IMG/VR virus record: IMGVR_UViG_3300006917_000161
Location: 1 to 23,133 of that record
Length of the DNA: 23,133 bases
DNA from: a virus
Strand: one strand, 5' to 3'
In this document: positions 1 through 7,019 of the stretch, piece by piece
How positions within the stretch are numbered: position 1 is the first letter of the stretch
Layout: each line of letters starts with the position of its first letter
Translations under genes and position numbers: made by a program
Notes under the pieces: model-generated
Database searches by the model: none
Told to the model about the DNA's origin: nothing
What the model saw: the letters and a program-made list of their open reading frames with translations, nothing else

Positions 1-164
1 ACCCCCTGGATTCCAGATCCTTGCGTGATGCCGTAATCGTATATGAAATAATTATCCAGCTGTCTAGCTTCTGTTGCCTTTATCTCTGTAGGTGGAGCAA
101 TGAGATTCAGCCCATCAATAGGCGGTGGCACAAAAACATTTGTGGCATTTCTCGGTTTGCTCAT
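1..164 (-). CDS. Tail nozzle-like protein, N-terminus only (runs off the left edge)
   Basis: Only the first 54 codons are in the window; the frame is open to base 1. ATG at 164-162 follows the upstream stop codon (168-166) with one base between (TAATATG), so translation is probably coupled. The visible part begins MSKPRNATNVFVPPPIDG, then GLNLIAPP, and continues with a tyrosine-rich stretch and a Gly-rich turn. This opening (PPxxGLN, then a region placing a tyrosine/aspartate segment) is how many podovirus tail-tube or nozzle beta-propeller proteins start. The position directly after adaptor-type genes in the late operon fits a nozzle or tail tubular B role. The assignment rests on N-terminal pattern plus gene order only, because the propeller itself is outside the window. 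Confidence 0.6.
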   Translation of the reverse strand, partial: MSKPRNATNVFVPPPIDGLNLIAPPTEIKATEARQLDNYFIYDYGITQGSGIQG

Positions 165-165
165 A

Positions 166-1284
166 TTACTTTACCGCCAGCAGTCCTCCAGGCTTCTTTG
201 CTTGGTCAATCTTGCCCCAATCAATATCAATCGTGCCGTGATGCTCTCGTACTGCACCGGCATCAAGAGCTTCTTTAGCAAGCCGCCGCCGTTCTTCTTC
301 ATTGAATTTGCCGAACCAGTCATTGCCGTACTTTTCGCCGAAAGCTGAATAGCCCCAGATGTCTTCAGGGTTCAGGTCCGCTTCATTTCTGCTTTGGGCA
401 AATTTTACATTACCGCCATTGGCCTGTGCTTCTGCCACTAGCTGCTCTTTGCTTCTACCTCCTGATAGCTGTGGCTGCCTCGAGGCATAATCAGCCCATC
501 CAGCCACATCGCCGAGCTTGCTAAGGCGCTTGCCCTCAGTTTTCCACATATCTTTGTCGCCCATCTTATTTATCAGAGCTGCAATTGCAGGAACGCCAAT
601 TGTGGCTGCAACGCCCCAAGGCCCAAGCGCATACCCGAGCTGATTAGCGCCAAGAACACCGCCCAAACCGCCAAGTCCTGCTGTAAATGGATCGCCCTTC
701 TTAATGCCTTGATAAGCGCCATAGGCCCCAAGGCCAAGGCCAGCAGCGCCAGCCAGGTTTCCGGCCGTAGATCCTACAGTAAATAGGCCACCAGGAGCGC
801 CTTCAGCAGCATCTCCTACGTTCATTGCAGTTTCTCTGCCTAGAACCGAATTAAGGGCAGCACCAGATTCGGTCAATGGCCCCTGTAATGCTGTACTAAC
901 AGCAGGGGCCGCACTTCCGGCAGCCTGGGCAGCAGCAGAAGCACCGCTGGCAATACTATTTGCAGCCTCAGCACCGCCCTGACCTAAGCCGAGCAGCCCG
1001 AGACCTTCCTTAGCCCCTATGCTTGCTATTGTAGGGGCAGCGGCAGCTATGCCAATTGGCAGTAAAGACTCTCCAAGGCTAGGTGGAGTTACCGGCTTTT
1101 CAACTAGCCCTTCTTCTTGGTATCTTTCTAAAGTCGATTTCGGATTCTGATAATACTTATCCGTGTACGGATCATAGATGAATCCAGGCTGTTCGCCGTA
1201 CTTTTCATAATTAGCGCCAACGAACGGGTACTTTCTTCGCGAATCAGCGCCACGACCAGGATTATAACCAGCTATGCTTGGCAT
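166..1284 (-). CDS. Gly/Ala-rich virion-associated protein, possible DNA-ejection (internal) protein
   Basis: A 372-residue protein with three zones. The N-terminus is polar and Tyr/Pro-rich (MPSIAGYNPGRG). The middle, roughly residues 80-235, is very rich in Ala and Gly with long hydrophobic stretches and GLG/GAYGAY-type repeats. The C-terminal domain is charged and contains DMWKTEGKRL, NPEDIWGYSAFGEKYGNDW and EHHGTIDIDWGK. The amphipathic membrane-like centre and the place between adaptor and nozzle genes suggest an internal or ejection protein, but no enzyme motif is visible. Start: an upstream in-frame TTG exists at 1296, but ATG at 1284 overlaps the adaptor stop codon (TAATG) and has GGGA seven bases upstream, so I chose ATG. 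Its own stop is one base before the nozzle start. CDS confidence is high; function is inference. Confidence 0.8.
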   Translation of the reverse strand: MPSIAGYNPGRGADSRRKYPFVGANYEKYGEQPGFIYDPYTDKYYQNPKSTLERYQEEGLVEKPVTPPSLGESLLPIGIAAAAPTIASIGAKEGLGLLGLGQGGAEAANSIASGASAAAQAAGSAAPAVSTALQGPLTESGAALNSVLGRETAMNVGDAAEGAPGGLFTVGSTAGNLAGAAGLGLGAYGAYQGIKKGDPFTAGLGGLGGVLGANQLGYALGPWGVAATIGVPAIAALINKMGDKDMWKTEGKRLSKLGDVAGWADYASRQPQLSGGRSKEQLVAEAQANGGNVKFAQSRNEADLNPEDIWGYSAFGEKYGNDWFGKFNEEERRRLAKEALDAGAVREHHGTIDIDWGKIDQAKKPGGLLAVK

Positions 1285-2171
1285 TATATGTCCCAACTCC
1301 CATAAGGCACTCTATATCTGGGCCTAGCGCCCTTGCCGGTAAAGCTCCCGACATAGGGGCCAGTCCATCTTGATTTTGCCATGTTTAACATTCTAGCGTA
1401 ACCAGCATTCAGATCCTCGTACTCAAGGCCCTTGGCTTGCTTAATTCTCCACTTCAAGCCAGCAATCACCAGATCATCATCAAAGATGCACAAGTCTGAA
1501 TCAGCTAGAATTGTTTCGTAGGGCGAATCATAATAGGCCCAATGCGCAGTGCCGTCTGTAATATCTGAGGCAGTGGAGCTTGTGGGATTGCTTGCTGCTG
1601 AGGTGCCGGTAGTAATACAGCGATAATTGTATCCGTTCACGTTCACATAATCAGTGCCAGAGGTATAAGAAGTCGATGCCGCCCAGTCTTTCGGTTTGAA
1701 TAAATTAGATGAAACGTATTCCATGTATAGAGGCAACCCGCTTGCTGATGGAATTGGATGGATATGAAACTGCCCCGATTCATCAGAGCTTGGATTGCTA
1801 TCAGAGCCAAAGATTCTGTAAATATATTCAGTGGTAGATCCGCCAGGGCCATAAAGATAATAGGCCATGTCCTCATCAGATACGGGGCCAATTAGCAAAT
1901 CTTCTGTATCCGTATTTATCTGCGTTCCCATTAGTGCAGAATAATAATCCTTGGGCAATTGATACCGGTACCGCCCTGATGTAATGGAAATAGAATAAGT
2001 TTTTTTCTGCTGCGGGAACACTCTCTGATTTCTAAGCGCACGGCACTCTGCATAAAGCAAATGCTTCAGCTGAAGTACTGCGGAATCAGTAGAGGCAGCC
2101 ATCGCAGTAGGGGCTGGATGCCCTATCTCATAACATGCTGCTTGAACTAGCTCTAAAACTGTTTTGCTCAT
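1284..2171 (-). CDS. Head-tail adaptor protein, SU10 adaptor-like, with an inserted carbohydrate-binding-like module
   Basis: A 295-residue protein predicted to join portal and tail nozzle in the virion. Residues 1-160 start TVLELVQAACYEIGHPAP, followed by helices (VLQLKHLLYAECRALRNQ) and a beta region with YQLPKDY and GPVSDEDM. The C-terminal part, about 218-295, has the helix ending LVIAGLKWRIKQAKGLEY. This N- and C-terminal pattern is typical of the adaptor family of podoviruses such as phage SU10. Between them, residues 163-215 read like a small chitin-binding-type module: W163 at the start, Y169, G172, a YNYRCITTGTS core, then DGTAHWAYY. That module looks inserted just before the C-terminal helices. 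ATG at 2171 follows the previous stop with a 1-nt gap; the stop overlaps the next start. Family call is moderately firm; the insert's binding function is inference. Confidence 0.75.
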   Translation of the reverse strand: MSKTVLELVQAACYEIGHPAPTAMAASTDSAVLQLKHLLYAECRALRNQRVFPQQKKTYSISITSGRYRYQLPKDYYSALMGTQINTDTEDLLIGPVSDEDMAYYLYGPGGSTTEYIYRIFGSDSNPSSDESGQFHIHPIPSASGLPLYMEYVSSNLFKPKDWAASTSYTSGTDYVNVNGYNYRCITTGTSAASNPTSSTASDITDGTAHWAYYDSPYETILADSDLCIFDDDLVIAGLKWRIKQAKGLEYEDLNAGYARMLNMAKSRWTGPYVGSFTGKGARPRYRVPYGSWDI

Positions 2172-2172
2172 A

Positions 2173-2562
2173 CTATGGCTTGTACATAATATAGAAAAGA
2201 TTCAAATAAATGTTGTTCGTTGCCACGTCGACGGTTAGCGAAGTATTAACCGATGTCTCAAAATAGCCGCTATCAACTATAGGAAGATAAAGGGCGTCGG
2301 CGTTTGTATTTGGCGGAATCAGTGCCTGAAAAAGGTCTGCTGCCGTTCCGTCTTCAAAAAGAACATAGGCCAGCGCCGCAGCAGCGGATTGGATAAACAT
2401 GCCCATCACACGGAACTTGTGAGAAGTACTAGGCAGAATGCTGGCGTTTAGAAGCACCGTATCATTGGCAACACCTACGACTTGGGTTAGGCAGTAAACT
2501 TTACAAGCCTCGCCATTAACCTCGTATTTCCTTGGGGGGTCGATTGGGATTTGTGGGGCCAT
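2173..2562 (-). CDS. Small beta-rich virion protein, unknown
   Basis: A 129-residue protein without a signal peptide. It reads as alternating beta strands and turns (ANDTVLLNASILPS, HKFRVMGMFIQSAAAALAYV, TVDVATNNIYLNLFYIMYKP), the pattern of the single-domain beta-sandwiches that are frequent in phage virions. The IMYKP ending is reminiscent of the ITYK and CTYYQ endings of two exported proteins in this window, so it may share their C-terminal fold. Start ATG 2562 has GGA about seven bases upstream; an ATG four bases further upstream is out of frame. It sits between a signal-peptide repeat protein and the adaptor, 1 nt from the adaptor start. A head-decoration or tail-accessory role is plausible but not shown. 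Confidence 0.7.
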   Translation of the reverse strand: MAPQIPIDPPRKYEVNGEACKVYCLTQVVGVANDTVLLNASILPSTSHKFRVMGMFIQSAAAALAYVLFEDGTAADLFQALIPPNTNADALYLPIVDSGYFETSVNTSLTVDVATNNIYLNLFYIMYKP

Positions 2563-2619
2563 TCATATCCGTTACGTTTTATGTTCCGACTTCGGCCTTA
2601 TCGCCATGTGGTGCTCCGA

Positions 2620-3966
2620 TTACTTATAGGTAATATTAATAAGCTGCTCGCTGGCTGCGGTCGAAGTGTTGTCTGCGTCGGTTATGCCGGTGACAATGCA
2701 ATAGCCGATTCCTGTACCAAAGTTCATGCCGACTGGAAATTGAATTGTTTGACAGCCGCCAGTAGTTCCGCCCGGTATCGCAACTCGCAGGACTGGAGTA
2801 TCGGTTCCACAGGTCGGAGCTGACGCCTTATTGTAGAGCTTTAAGTATCTAGCCGCTGCGTTGATATTACACGCATTAACTGAATAGACCGTTCCAGCAG
2901 TCGCTTTGAGGTTTGTCGAGTTGTTTGAAGCGGCAGAAATAATACTCGTTGATAACGCGCCACCGCTGGCTCCAGCCATCGGCTGAACGTAGATGCCGCC
3001 GTTGTTGTTGCTGATTAATGCCGAATAGTCTCCGTCAGTTGATGTATTGTTGTCTGTAGCAATAGCATCGGCCCTTTTTGATAGTATAGCTACTCCAGCA
3101 TCGGCGTTTGCGCTTGCGGTGTCCTCCTGCTTTAGTAGTGATGACGCTGCATTTTTTTGAGTCCAGAAGTTAATATCGGCAATCGTGGCTCCATAGGTGT
3201 TAACTGCCATTGGAGTATAATCTCCGACTGCGTTGGATAGGTTTGTCTGGGTAGTTACATCTATCGCGACACCTAAATTTTGCACACCCGCATCACCTGA
3301 TGTGTGTGCATTATCTTCGCTCCTCGGTAGTCCCGCGGTTGGCGAAATTAGCAGATAGCCCTGCGGGTCTGTTGCAATCGGAGTATAGTCACCTTCTGCG
3401 GCAAGCGTATTTCTATTTGCGTTGGCCACGGCCAAACTCATCACGCCATACGCCGTACTCGCATGAACCGCATCCTCCTGCTGGAACAAATTACTCCCAT
3501 CGCCGCCAGATTTAGGAACAACAACAACGCCACCCGCGCTATCTAGCTGCGGAGACATCACCCGCCCGAAATAGAACAGGTCGGCCACGTTTGGCGTATT
3601 GCGTAGCGGTGGCGAAATTGTAAACGAGTTAGTAGAGGTCGAAGTAACGTAACCCATGCCAGCACGAGCAGTTGAGCTAGGCCCAAACATTACCCAATCG
3701 CCAACTTTTACAGAATGGGCAGTTGCGTTAATTGTGGTCGTAGTACTACCAGCCTCAGCATTATCATTGCCGCCATTAACAAACCCGCTAAACGGAGCCT
3801 GTTCCATCTGCTGTCCAAATCTATCCGTGGAAAGTGCAGTCGAAGTGCCAGCTACAGTCGCCAGTGCCTTGTTTGCCTCATTGTTGATTGCGGGATTCTG
3901 CCCCATGGCAAAAACCGGAAACAAAACTAGCGCCAGGAGGCTTGCAATTTTACTTTTAATGTTCAT
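2620..3966 (-). CDS. Exported repeat protein: signal peptide, three EDxxH repeats, beta C-terminal domain
   Basis: A 448-residue protein beginning with a clear Sec signal peptide: Lys at 4 and 6, hydrophobic core 8-19, and an AMG cleavage site before Gln23. Residues 75-135 form a beta-rich domain. Three degenerate repeats follow at about 163-209, 216-263 and 280-329, each with an ED dyad, an H/A-rich turn, a YGV/DAGV strand, then GDYxxxxxxxxG. The C-terminal domain (about 336-448) is strand-rich and holds the only four mature cysteines, suggesting two disulfides formed in the periplasm. Similar repeat and C-terminal modules are common in environmental phage structural proteins (recalled, not searched). 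No Shine-Dalgarno precedes ATG 3966; the leader is U-rich and follows directly on a terminator hairpin. It may be a fiber, decoration or secreted phage protein. Confidence 0.75.
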   Translation of the reverse strand: MNIKSKIASLLALVLFPVFAMGQNPAINNEANKALATVAGTSTALSTDRFGQQMEQAPFSGFVNGGNDNAEAGSTTTTINATAHSVKVGDWVMFGPSSTARAGMGYVTSTSTNSFTISPPLRNTPNVADLFYFGRVMSPQLDSAGGVVVVPKSGGDGSNLFQQEDAVHASTAYGVMSLAVANANRNTLAAEGDYTPIATDPQGYLLISPTAGLPRSEDNAHTSGDAGVQNLGVAIDVTTQTNLSNAVGDYTPMAVNTYGATIADINFWTQKNAASSLLKQEDTASANADAGVAILSKRADAIATDNNTSTDGDYSALISNNNGGIYVQPMAGASGGALSTSIISAASNNSTNLKATAGTVYSVNACNINAAARYLKLYNKASAPTCGTDTPVLRVAIPGGTTGGCQTIQFPVGMNFGTGIGYCIVTGITDADNTSTAASEQLINITYK

Positions 3967-3979
3967 ATCAATCTAACAA

Positions 3980-4014
3980 AATAAAAAAGGAGCGCGGGTT
4001 AGGGTTCCCGCGCC
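3980..4014 (-). terminator. Intrinsic terminator, leftward, inside the late operon
   Basis: Read on the minus strand, GCGCGGG (4013-4007) pairs perfectly with CCCGCGC (3998-3992) around an 8-nt loop, and is followed by TCC and six T (3989-3983), then ATTTTG. A 7-bp all-G/C stem plus a T tract is a strong rho-independent terminator. It lies only about 15 bases before the ATG of the next gene, so downstream tail genes need readthrough, antitermination or a hidden promoter. Confidence 0.8.
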
Positions 4015-4060
4015 CCAGGGTCAAGTGTGTCCGTCAGTATGGAGAACATTGTCATTTTGT

Positions 4061-5281
4061 TTACGAGCAAATAATCGCGTTTGAGGCTGTGGCGTAACAA
4101 ACGTGAACCACAATGCCAGTAACTAAAGTGCAAGCTGCATCTGCCGCGCCGCCGTTACAGGTGCCGCCTGATACCGCATAGACTTTAGGAACGCCCGCTG
4201 TAGTGCTTAACAGGAAGTGAACATCGCCAGCAGTAAGAGATGGGAACTTCCAGCCCACTGTGCCGTTAGCGCCAGTGATCTGGTGGAACATCTTAGAAGC
4301 GCTTAAAGCTGCGGCATCTGCTACCGTGGTGCCAGCTCCTGCTACGGCTTCGACGTTGGTCGAAACATTGAGCACGTTTGTGGGAAGCTGTAGAGCACTG
4401 GTCGTAATCACAGCAGCGTTCACTCCAGCCACCGTGAAAATATGGCCGTCTCCAGTCCCAGCGTTATAAGTAATATCAGATCCGCCGCTGACCTCCTCTC
4501 CTGGCAAGGTGATAGATGCGCCTCTAGTGCCGCCATCAGCGCCACCGCCAGCGAGGATTAGGCTGCTATCGTCGTCGCCGTCGGAAGTGGAGGCCCTAAT
4601 CGTAAGCTGCTGTACTGCTGTTGTTCCACCGTCACCGAAAGTTAAAGAAAGGGCGGTATCCGATGCGGCTGCAAATGTGAGCAGCCGATTGGAATCCTGT
4701 GCCCCATAAACTATTAGCGAATCGACAGGAAGTATCTGCACATCTGCGCCGCTTGCGCTGCCAGAGCTTAAGTTTAGATTTCCAGTTGAAGTTGCCTCAT
4801 TGCCGTATAGTTGAATATATGCGCCGCGTGATGCACTGACTGAGCCGCCAGCAGTTAGCTGGAGAACTGAATCGTCGTCAGCATCTGAAGTAGACGCAGA
4901 TACCGTTAGGATTTGCGCCGCCGTAGTACCAGCATCGCCGAACTTCATAGCCAAAGCCGTATCGCTTGCAGCGGTGAAGCTAATCAATCGGCTAGCATCA
5001 TCCTCAAGCTGCAAGATAAGCTCATCAGAAGCGCTGGAGTTGATTACGGTGTTGTCGGAGGCATCAACTTTAATCAGGTTAATGTCAGCTGAATTAGCTG
5101 CGTTTCTGCCCTTAATGTAAGCGTTGTTCGTCGCAACAGAGCCAGCTGGCAGCAGAGTAGAAATATAATCAGCAAGTTCTGAGCGCATACCCAGACCAAC
5201 TAAATCATTTGCAACTGTTTGCCCGTGTGCAGCAGTGCTAAGTCCTAAAACTAATCCGATTGTCAATAGGAGTTTTTTCAT
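4061..5281 (-). CDS. Exported beta-repeat protein with signal peptide and tandem ~86-residue repeats
   Basis: A 406-residue protein with a textbook Sec signal peptide: KK at 2-3, hydrophobic core LLLTIGLVLGL, and AHG before Gln21. The mature part is Ser/Thr/Ala/Gly-rich. Two tandem repeats cover about 97-183 and 198-282; both have an RL[IL][ST]F opening, then AASDTAL, FGD.GTTA, ASTSD and a DDDS turn. The end (about 325-406) resembles the C-terminal parts of fiber-type proteins and has all four cysteines of the protein (C375, C384, C395, C405). ATG 5281 has a strong Shine-Dalgarno (GGAAGGAAAG). An intrinsic terminator follows the gene. Fiber-like beta architecture is inferred from the repeats; the signal peptide would send it to the periplasm or outside, which is unusual for a virion part. 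Confidence 0.75.
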   Translation of the reverse strand: MKKLLLTIGLVLGLSTAAHGQTVANDLVGLGMRSELADYISTLLPAGSVATNNAYIKGRNAANSADINLIKVDASDNTVINSSASDELILQLEDDASRLISFTAASDTALAMKFGDAGTTAAQILTVSASTSDADDDSVLQLTAGGSVSASRGAYIQLYGNEATSTGNLNLSSGSASGADVQILPVDSLIVYGAQDSNRLLTFAAASDTALSLTFGDGGTTAVQQLTIRASTSDGDDDSSLILAGGGADGGTRGASITLPGEEVSGGSDITYNAGTGDGHIFTVAGVNAAVITTSALQLPTNVLNVSTNVEAVAGAGTTVADAAALSASKMFHQITGANGTVGWKFPSLTAGDVHFLLSTTAGVPKVYAVSGGTCNGGAADAACTLVTGIVVHVCYATASNAIICS

Positions 5282-5305
5282 CTTTAGCTTTCCTTCCTTC
5301 TATCC

Positions 5306-5662
5306 TTAAACAGCCTCATCACCAATTGATTGAACCGGCAGTGGCTCAACTTCTACCTTTACTTCTACTGCCACCGGCTCTGGCTCAACTGGCTTAGAGA
5401 TAAAAACCTTTTTTCCTGGTTCTGCTTTTGCTTCTGCAAATAGAGCATCCTTGTCGGCCTCTAATAGAGCATCGAACTCAGCTACCTCTTTCGGGTTCTG
5501 CTTTCTAATGTCCTCATCAATATGGCCTTCCTGAATCAGCTTCGGCCTTAGTTGACCGGCACCGTCTACGACTACATCTTCAGACTCGAATTTATAAAAT
5601 TCTTTAATCTGAAGTAGCCCGTTGGCGCACTTTTCAGCTTGAATATAAAATTGCTTCTGCAT
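5306..5662 (-). CDS. Small acidic protein, unknown
   Basis: A 118-residue protein. The N-terminal half is mixed (MQKQFYIQAEKCANG, then VVVDGAGQLRPKLIQEGHI), and an acidic helix-prone stretch follows (EVAEFDALLEADKDALFAEA). The tail is Pro/Glu/Val-rich and probably disordered (EPVAVEVKVEVEPLP). No catalytic motif or membrane segment is seen. The ATG overlaps the stop of the upstream AT-hook gene (TAATG), so the two are translationally coupled and may act together. It sits between head genes and an exported fiber-like gene. I do not recognise the family. Confidence 0.65.
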   Translation of the reverse strand: MQKQFYIQAEKCANGLLQIKEFYKFESEDVVVDGAGQLRPKLIQEGHIDEDIRKQNPKEVAEFDALLEADKDALFAEAKAEPGKKVFISKPVEPEPVAVEVKVEVEPLPVQSIGDEAV

Positions 5663-6462
5663 TATTCGTCTTCCTCAATTTCATCTAGCATTGCTTCGAT
5701 GTCAGCATGTTGCTCGGCTGTAGCTTTCTTAGGTCTGCCCCTGCCTCGCTTCTCTGAAGTTTTTGCAGTTCCATTTACCCGTTCAGAAAGTGCTTCAAGT
5801 TTTGCAAATGCATCTTCAAGCGACCGCTGTAGCTGTGCATTAGTTTGCTTCAGCTGAACGATTTCATCAGTGGTTTCTTTGATATGCTCCATTGGAGCCT
5901 CGCGATTAACAAAAGCGATTGCTTTGCGATAAAGCTCAACAAACCGCTTTGGAAATCTGCCTTCGATTCTATCAGCAGGAGCCGAGGCAAGCTGATGAAC
6001 AGTCCAGAAACCTTCGCTATTTAGTGTTTTAATTTCTCCGCTGCTGGCTTCATTCCATCGCTCAAATGGCAAGCCCTGATTTCCAAGGCCAGCCTTCCAG
6101 CGCAGATAAGCCTCTTTGTAAAGGCCACCAACGCATTCTCCGAGCTTATTGAATTTCAATAGCTGTGGAGGCAAAAATCTAACTCTTTCTACGATTCTAT
6201 TCTTCTTATCTTTTGTCCACTCAATCATCTCAATCGGATCTGTCATCAGCATATCTGCTGCTTCAGATTTGATTTTGTTTTCTTCATCGTGGATATAAAA
6301 CCGAAAAGCAACGCCCTTATCATATCCAGCTAGTTCAAAGCTGGTAACAGATGCGCCCTGACCTTGATTGATTGTCTTTGCAACGATTCCCTGCCGAGCC
6401 AGATCTTCCCTCGCTTGAGCTGGCAGTGGAAATTGATCTAAGAAATTTAACGGACTTGTCAT
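5662..6462 (-). CDS. Coiled-coil protein with a C-terminal AT-hook, unknown function
   Basis: A 266-residue cytoplasmic protein. Residues 1-180 look globular and mixed alpha/beta (FELAGYDKGVAFRFYIHDEE; EMIEWTKDKKNRIVERVRFL; RFPKRFVELYRKAIAFVN). About 195-230 is a heptad-like coiled coil (DEIVQLKQTNAQLQRSLEDA), then RGRGRPKK at 239-246, a canonical AT-hook core (GRP flanked by basic residues), and a strongly acidic end (IEAMLDEIEEDE). The AT-hook suggests minor-groove binding of AT-rich DNA, and the coiled coil suggests oligomers. It lies just past the post-capsid terminator, with AGGGGAAA directly before ATG 6462. It could be a head-completion, DNA-organising or regulatory protein; the globular domain is not recognised. 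Confidence 0.75.
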   Translation of the reverse strand: MTSPLNFLDQFPLPAQAREDLARQGIVAKTINQGQGASVTSFELAGYDKGVAFRFYIHDEENKIKSEAADMLMTDPIEMIEWTKDKKNRIVERVRFLPPQLLKFNKLGECVGGLYKEAYLRWKAGLGNQGLPFERWNEASSGEIKTLNSEGFWTVHQLASAPADRIEGRFPKRFVELYRKAIAFVNREAPMEHIKETTDEIVQLKQTNAQLQRSLEDAFAKLEALSERVNGTAKTSEKRGRGRPKKATAEQHADIEAMLDEIEEDE

Positions 6463-6476
6463 TTTCCCCTATCTCC

Positions 6477-6502
6477 AAAAAAGGGGGCCATTGCTGGCCC
6501 CC
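6477..6502 (-). terminator. Intrinsic terminator after the capsid genes, leftward
   Basis: On the minus strand GGGGGCC (6502-6496) pairs perfectly with GGCCCCC (6489-6483) around AGCAAT, followed by six T (6482-6477). It lies 6 nt after the stop of the 163-residue protein. Placement right after the major capsid gene pair matches the common phage strategy of making extra capsid mRNA, with partial readthrough to the later genes. Confidence 0.85.
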
Positions 6503-6508
6503 ATCCTA

Positions 6509-7000
6509 TTAGTCATGAGCCATGATCACGCCAGCGGTAAGGATACCAGAGGCAACAATCGTAACTCTTGTGCTTGTTACACCAGCATCAATAGTTTTTA
6601 CACCATCCAAAACGAATGATGAGCTATTAGTGCCAGGAATTCCGGCATTGGCCGTGGTGTAAAGAATATCGGTAGCAGCAAAGCTGTTTTCGATAATTGC
6701 TTCAAATTCACCGTAGCCAACAAAGAACCAGCCGTAATAGTTATCAGTACCATCGCGGCAAGCGATTCCTATATTTTTCCAGTTTGTGCCCGGAGTACCG
6801 CAGAGGGCAGTAGTCATCGGTGTGCAATCATAAGTTGAATCGGTGGAGATAATGCTCCAGCGACCAGCTGTATGTGCGCCGTTGTACTGTCCGTAGCGAT
6901 ATTGTCTTCCGAGAACGTCTACATAAAGCGATCCGACCTTGCACAGAGGTGTTGAACTCTGTGAAAGTAAATCGAATGCCATTGCCTGTTGTCCAGCCAT
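6509..7000 (-). CDS. Small protein after the capsid gene, possible head decoration protein
   Basis: A 163-residue protein directly downstream of the major capsid gene (19-nt gap) with a good Shine-Dalgarno (AGGAG) before ATG 7000. It reads as beta-rich: GSLYVDVLGRQYRYGQYNG, GWFFVGYGEFEAIIENSF, STRVTIVASGILTAGVIM. There are four cysteines and no signal peptide. It is transcribed with the capsid gene and cut off from later genes by a terminator, so it is probably made in large amounts. Those are the features expected of a decoration or cement protein, but this is context-based inference and the family is not recognised. Confidence 0.7.
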   Translation of the reverse strand: MAGQQAMAFDLLSQSSTPLCKVGSLYVDVLGRQYRYGQYNGAHTAGRWSIISTDSTYDCTPMTTALCGTPGTNWKNIGIACRDGTDNYYGWFFVGYGEFEAIIENSFAATDILYTTANAGIPGTNSSSFVLDGVKTIDAGVTSTRVTIVASGILTAGVIMAHD

Positions 7001-7019
7001 GTTTTTATTCTCCTATTCT

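Noticed and set aside
3656-3976. 106-residue plus-strand frame
   Set aside because: Antisense to the start of the 448-residue exported protein and covers its signal peptide; composition is not protein-like.
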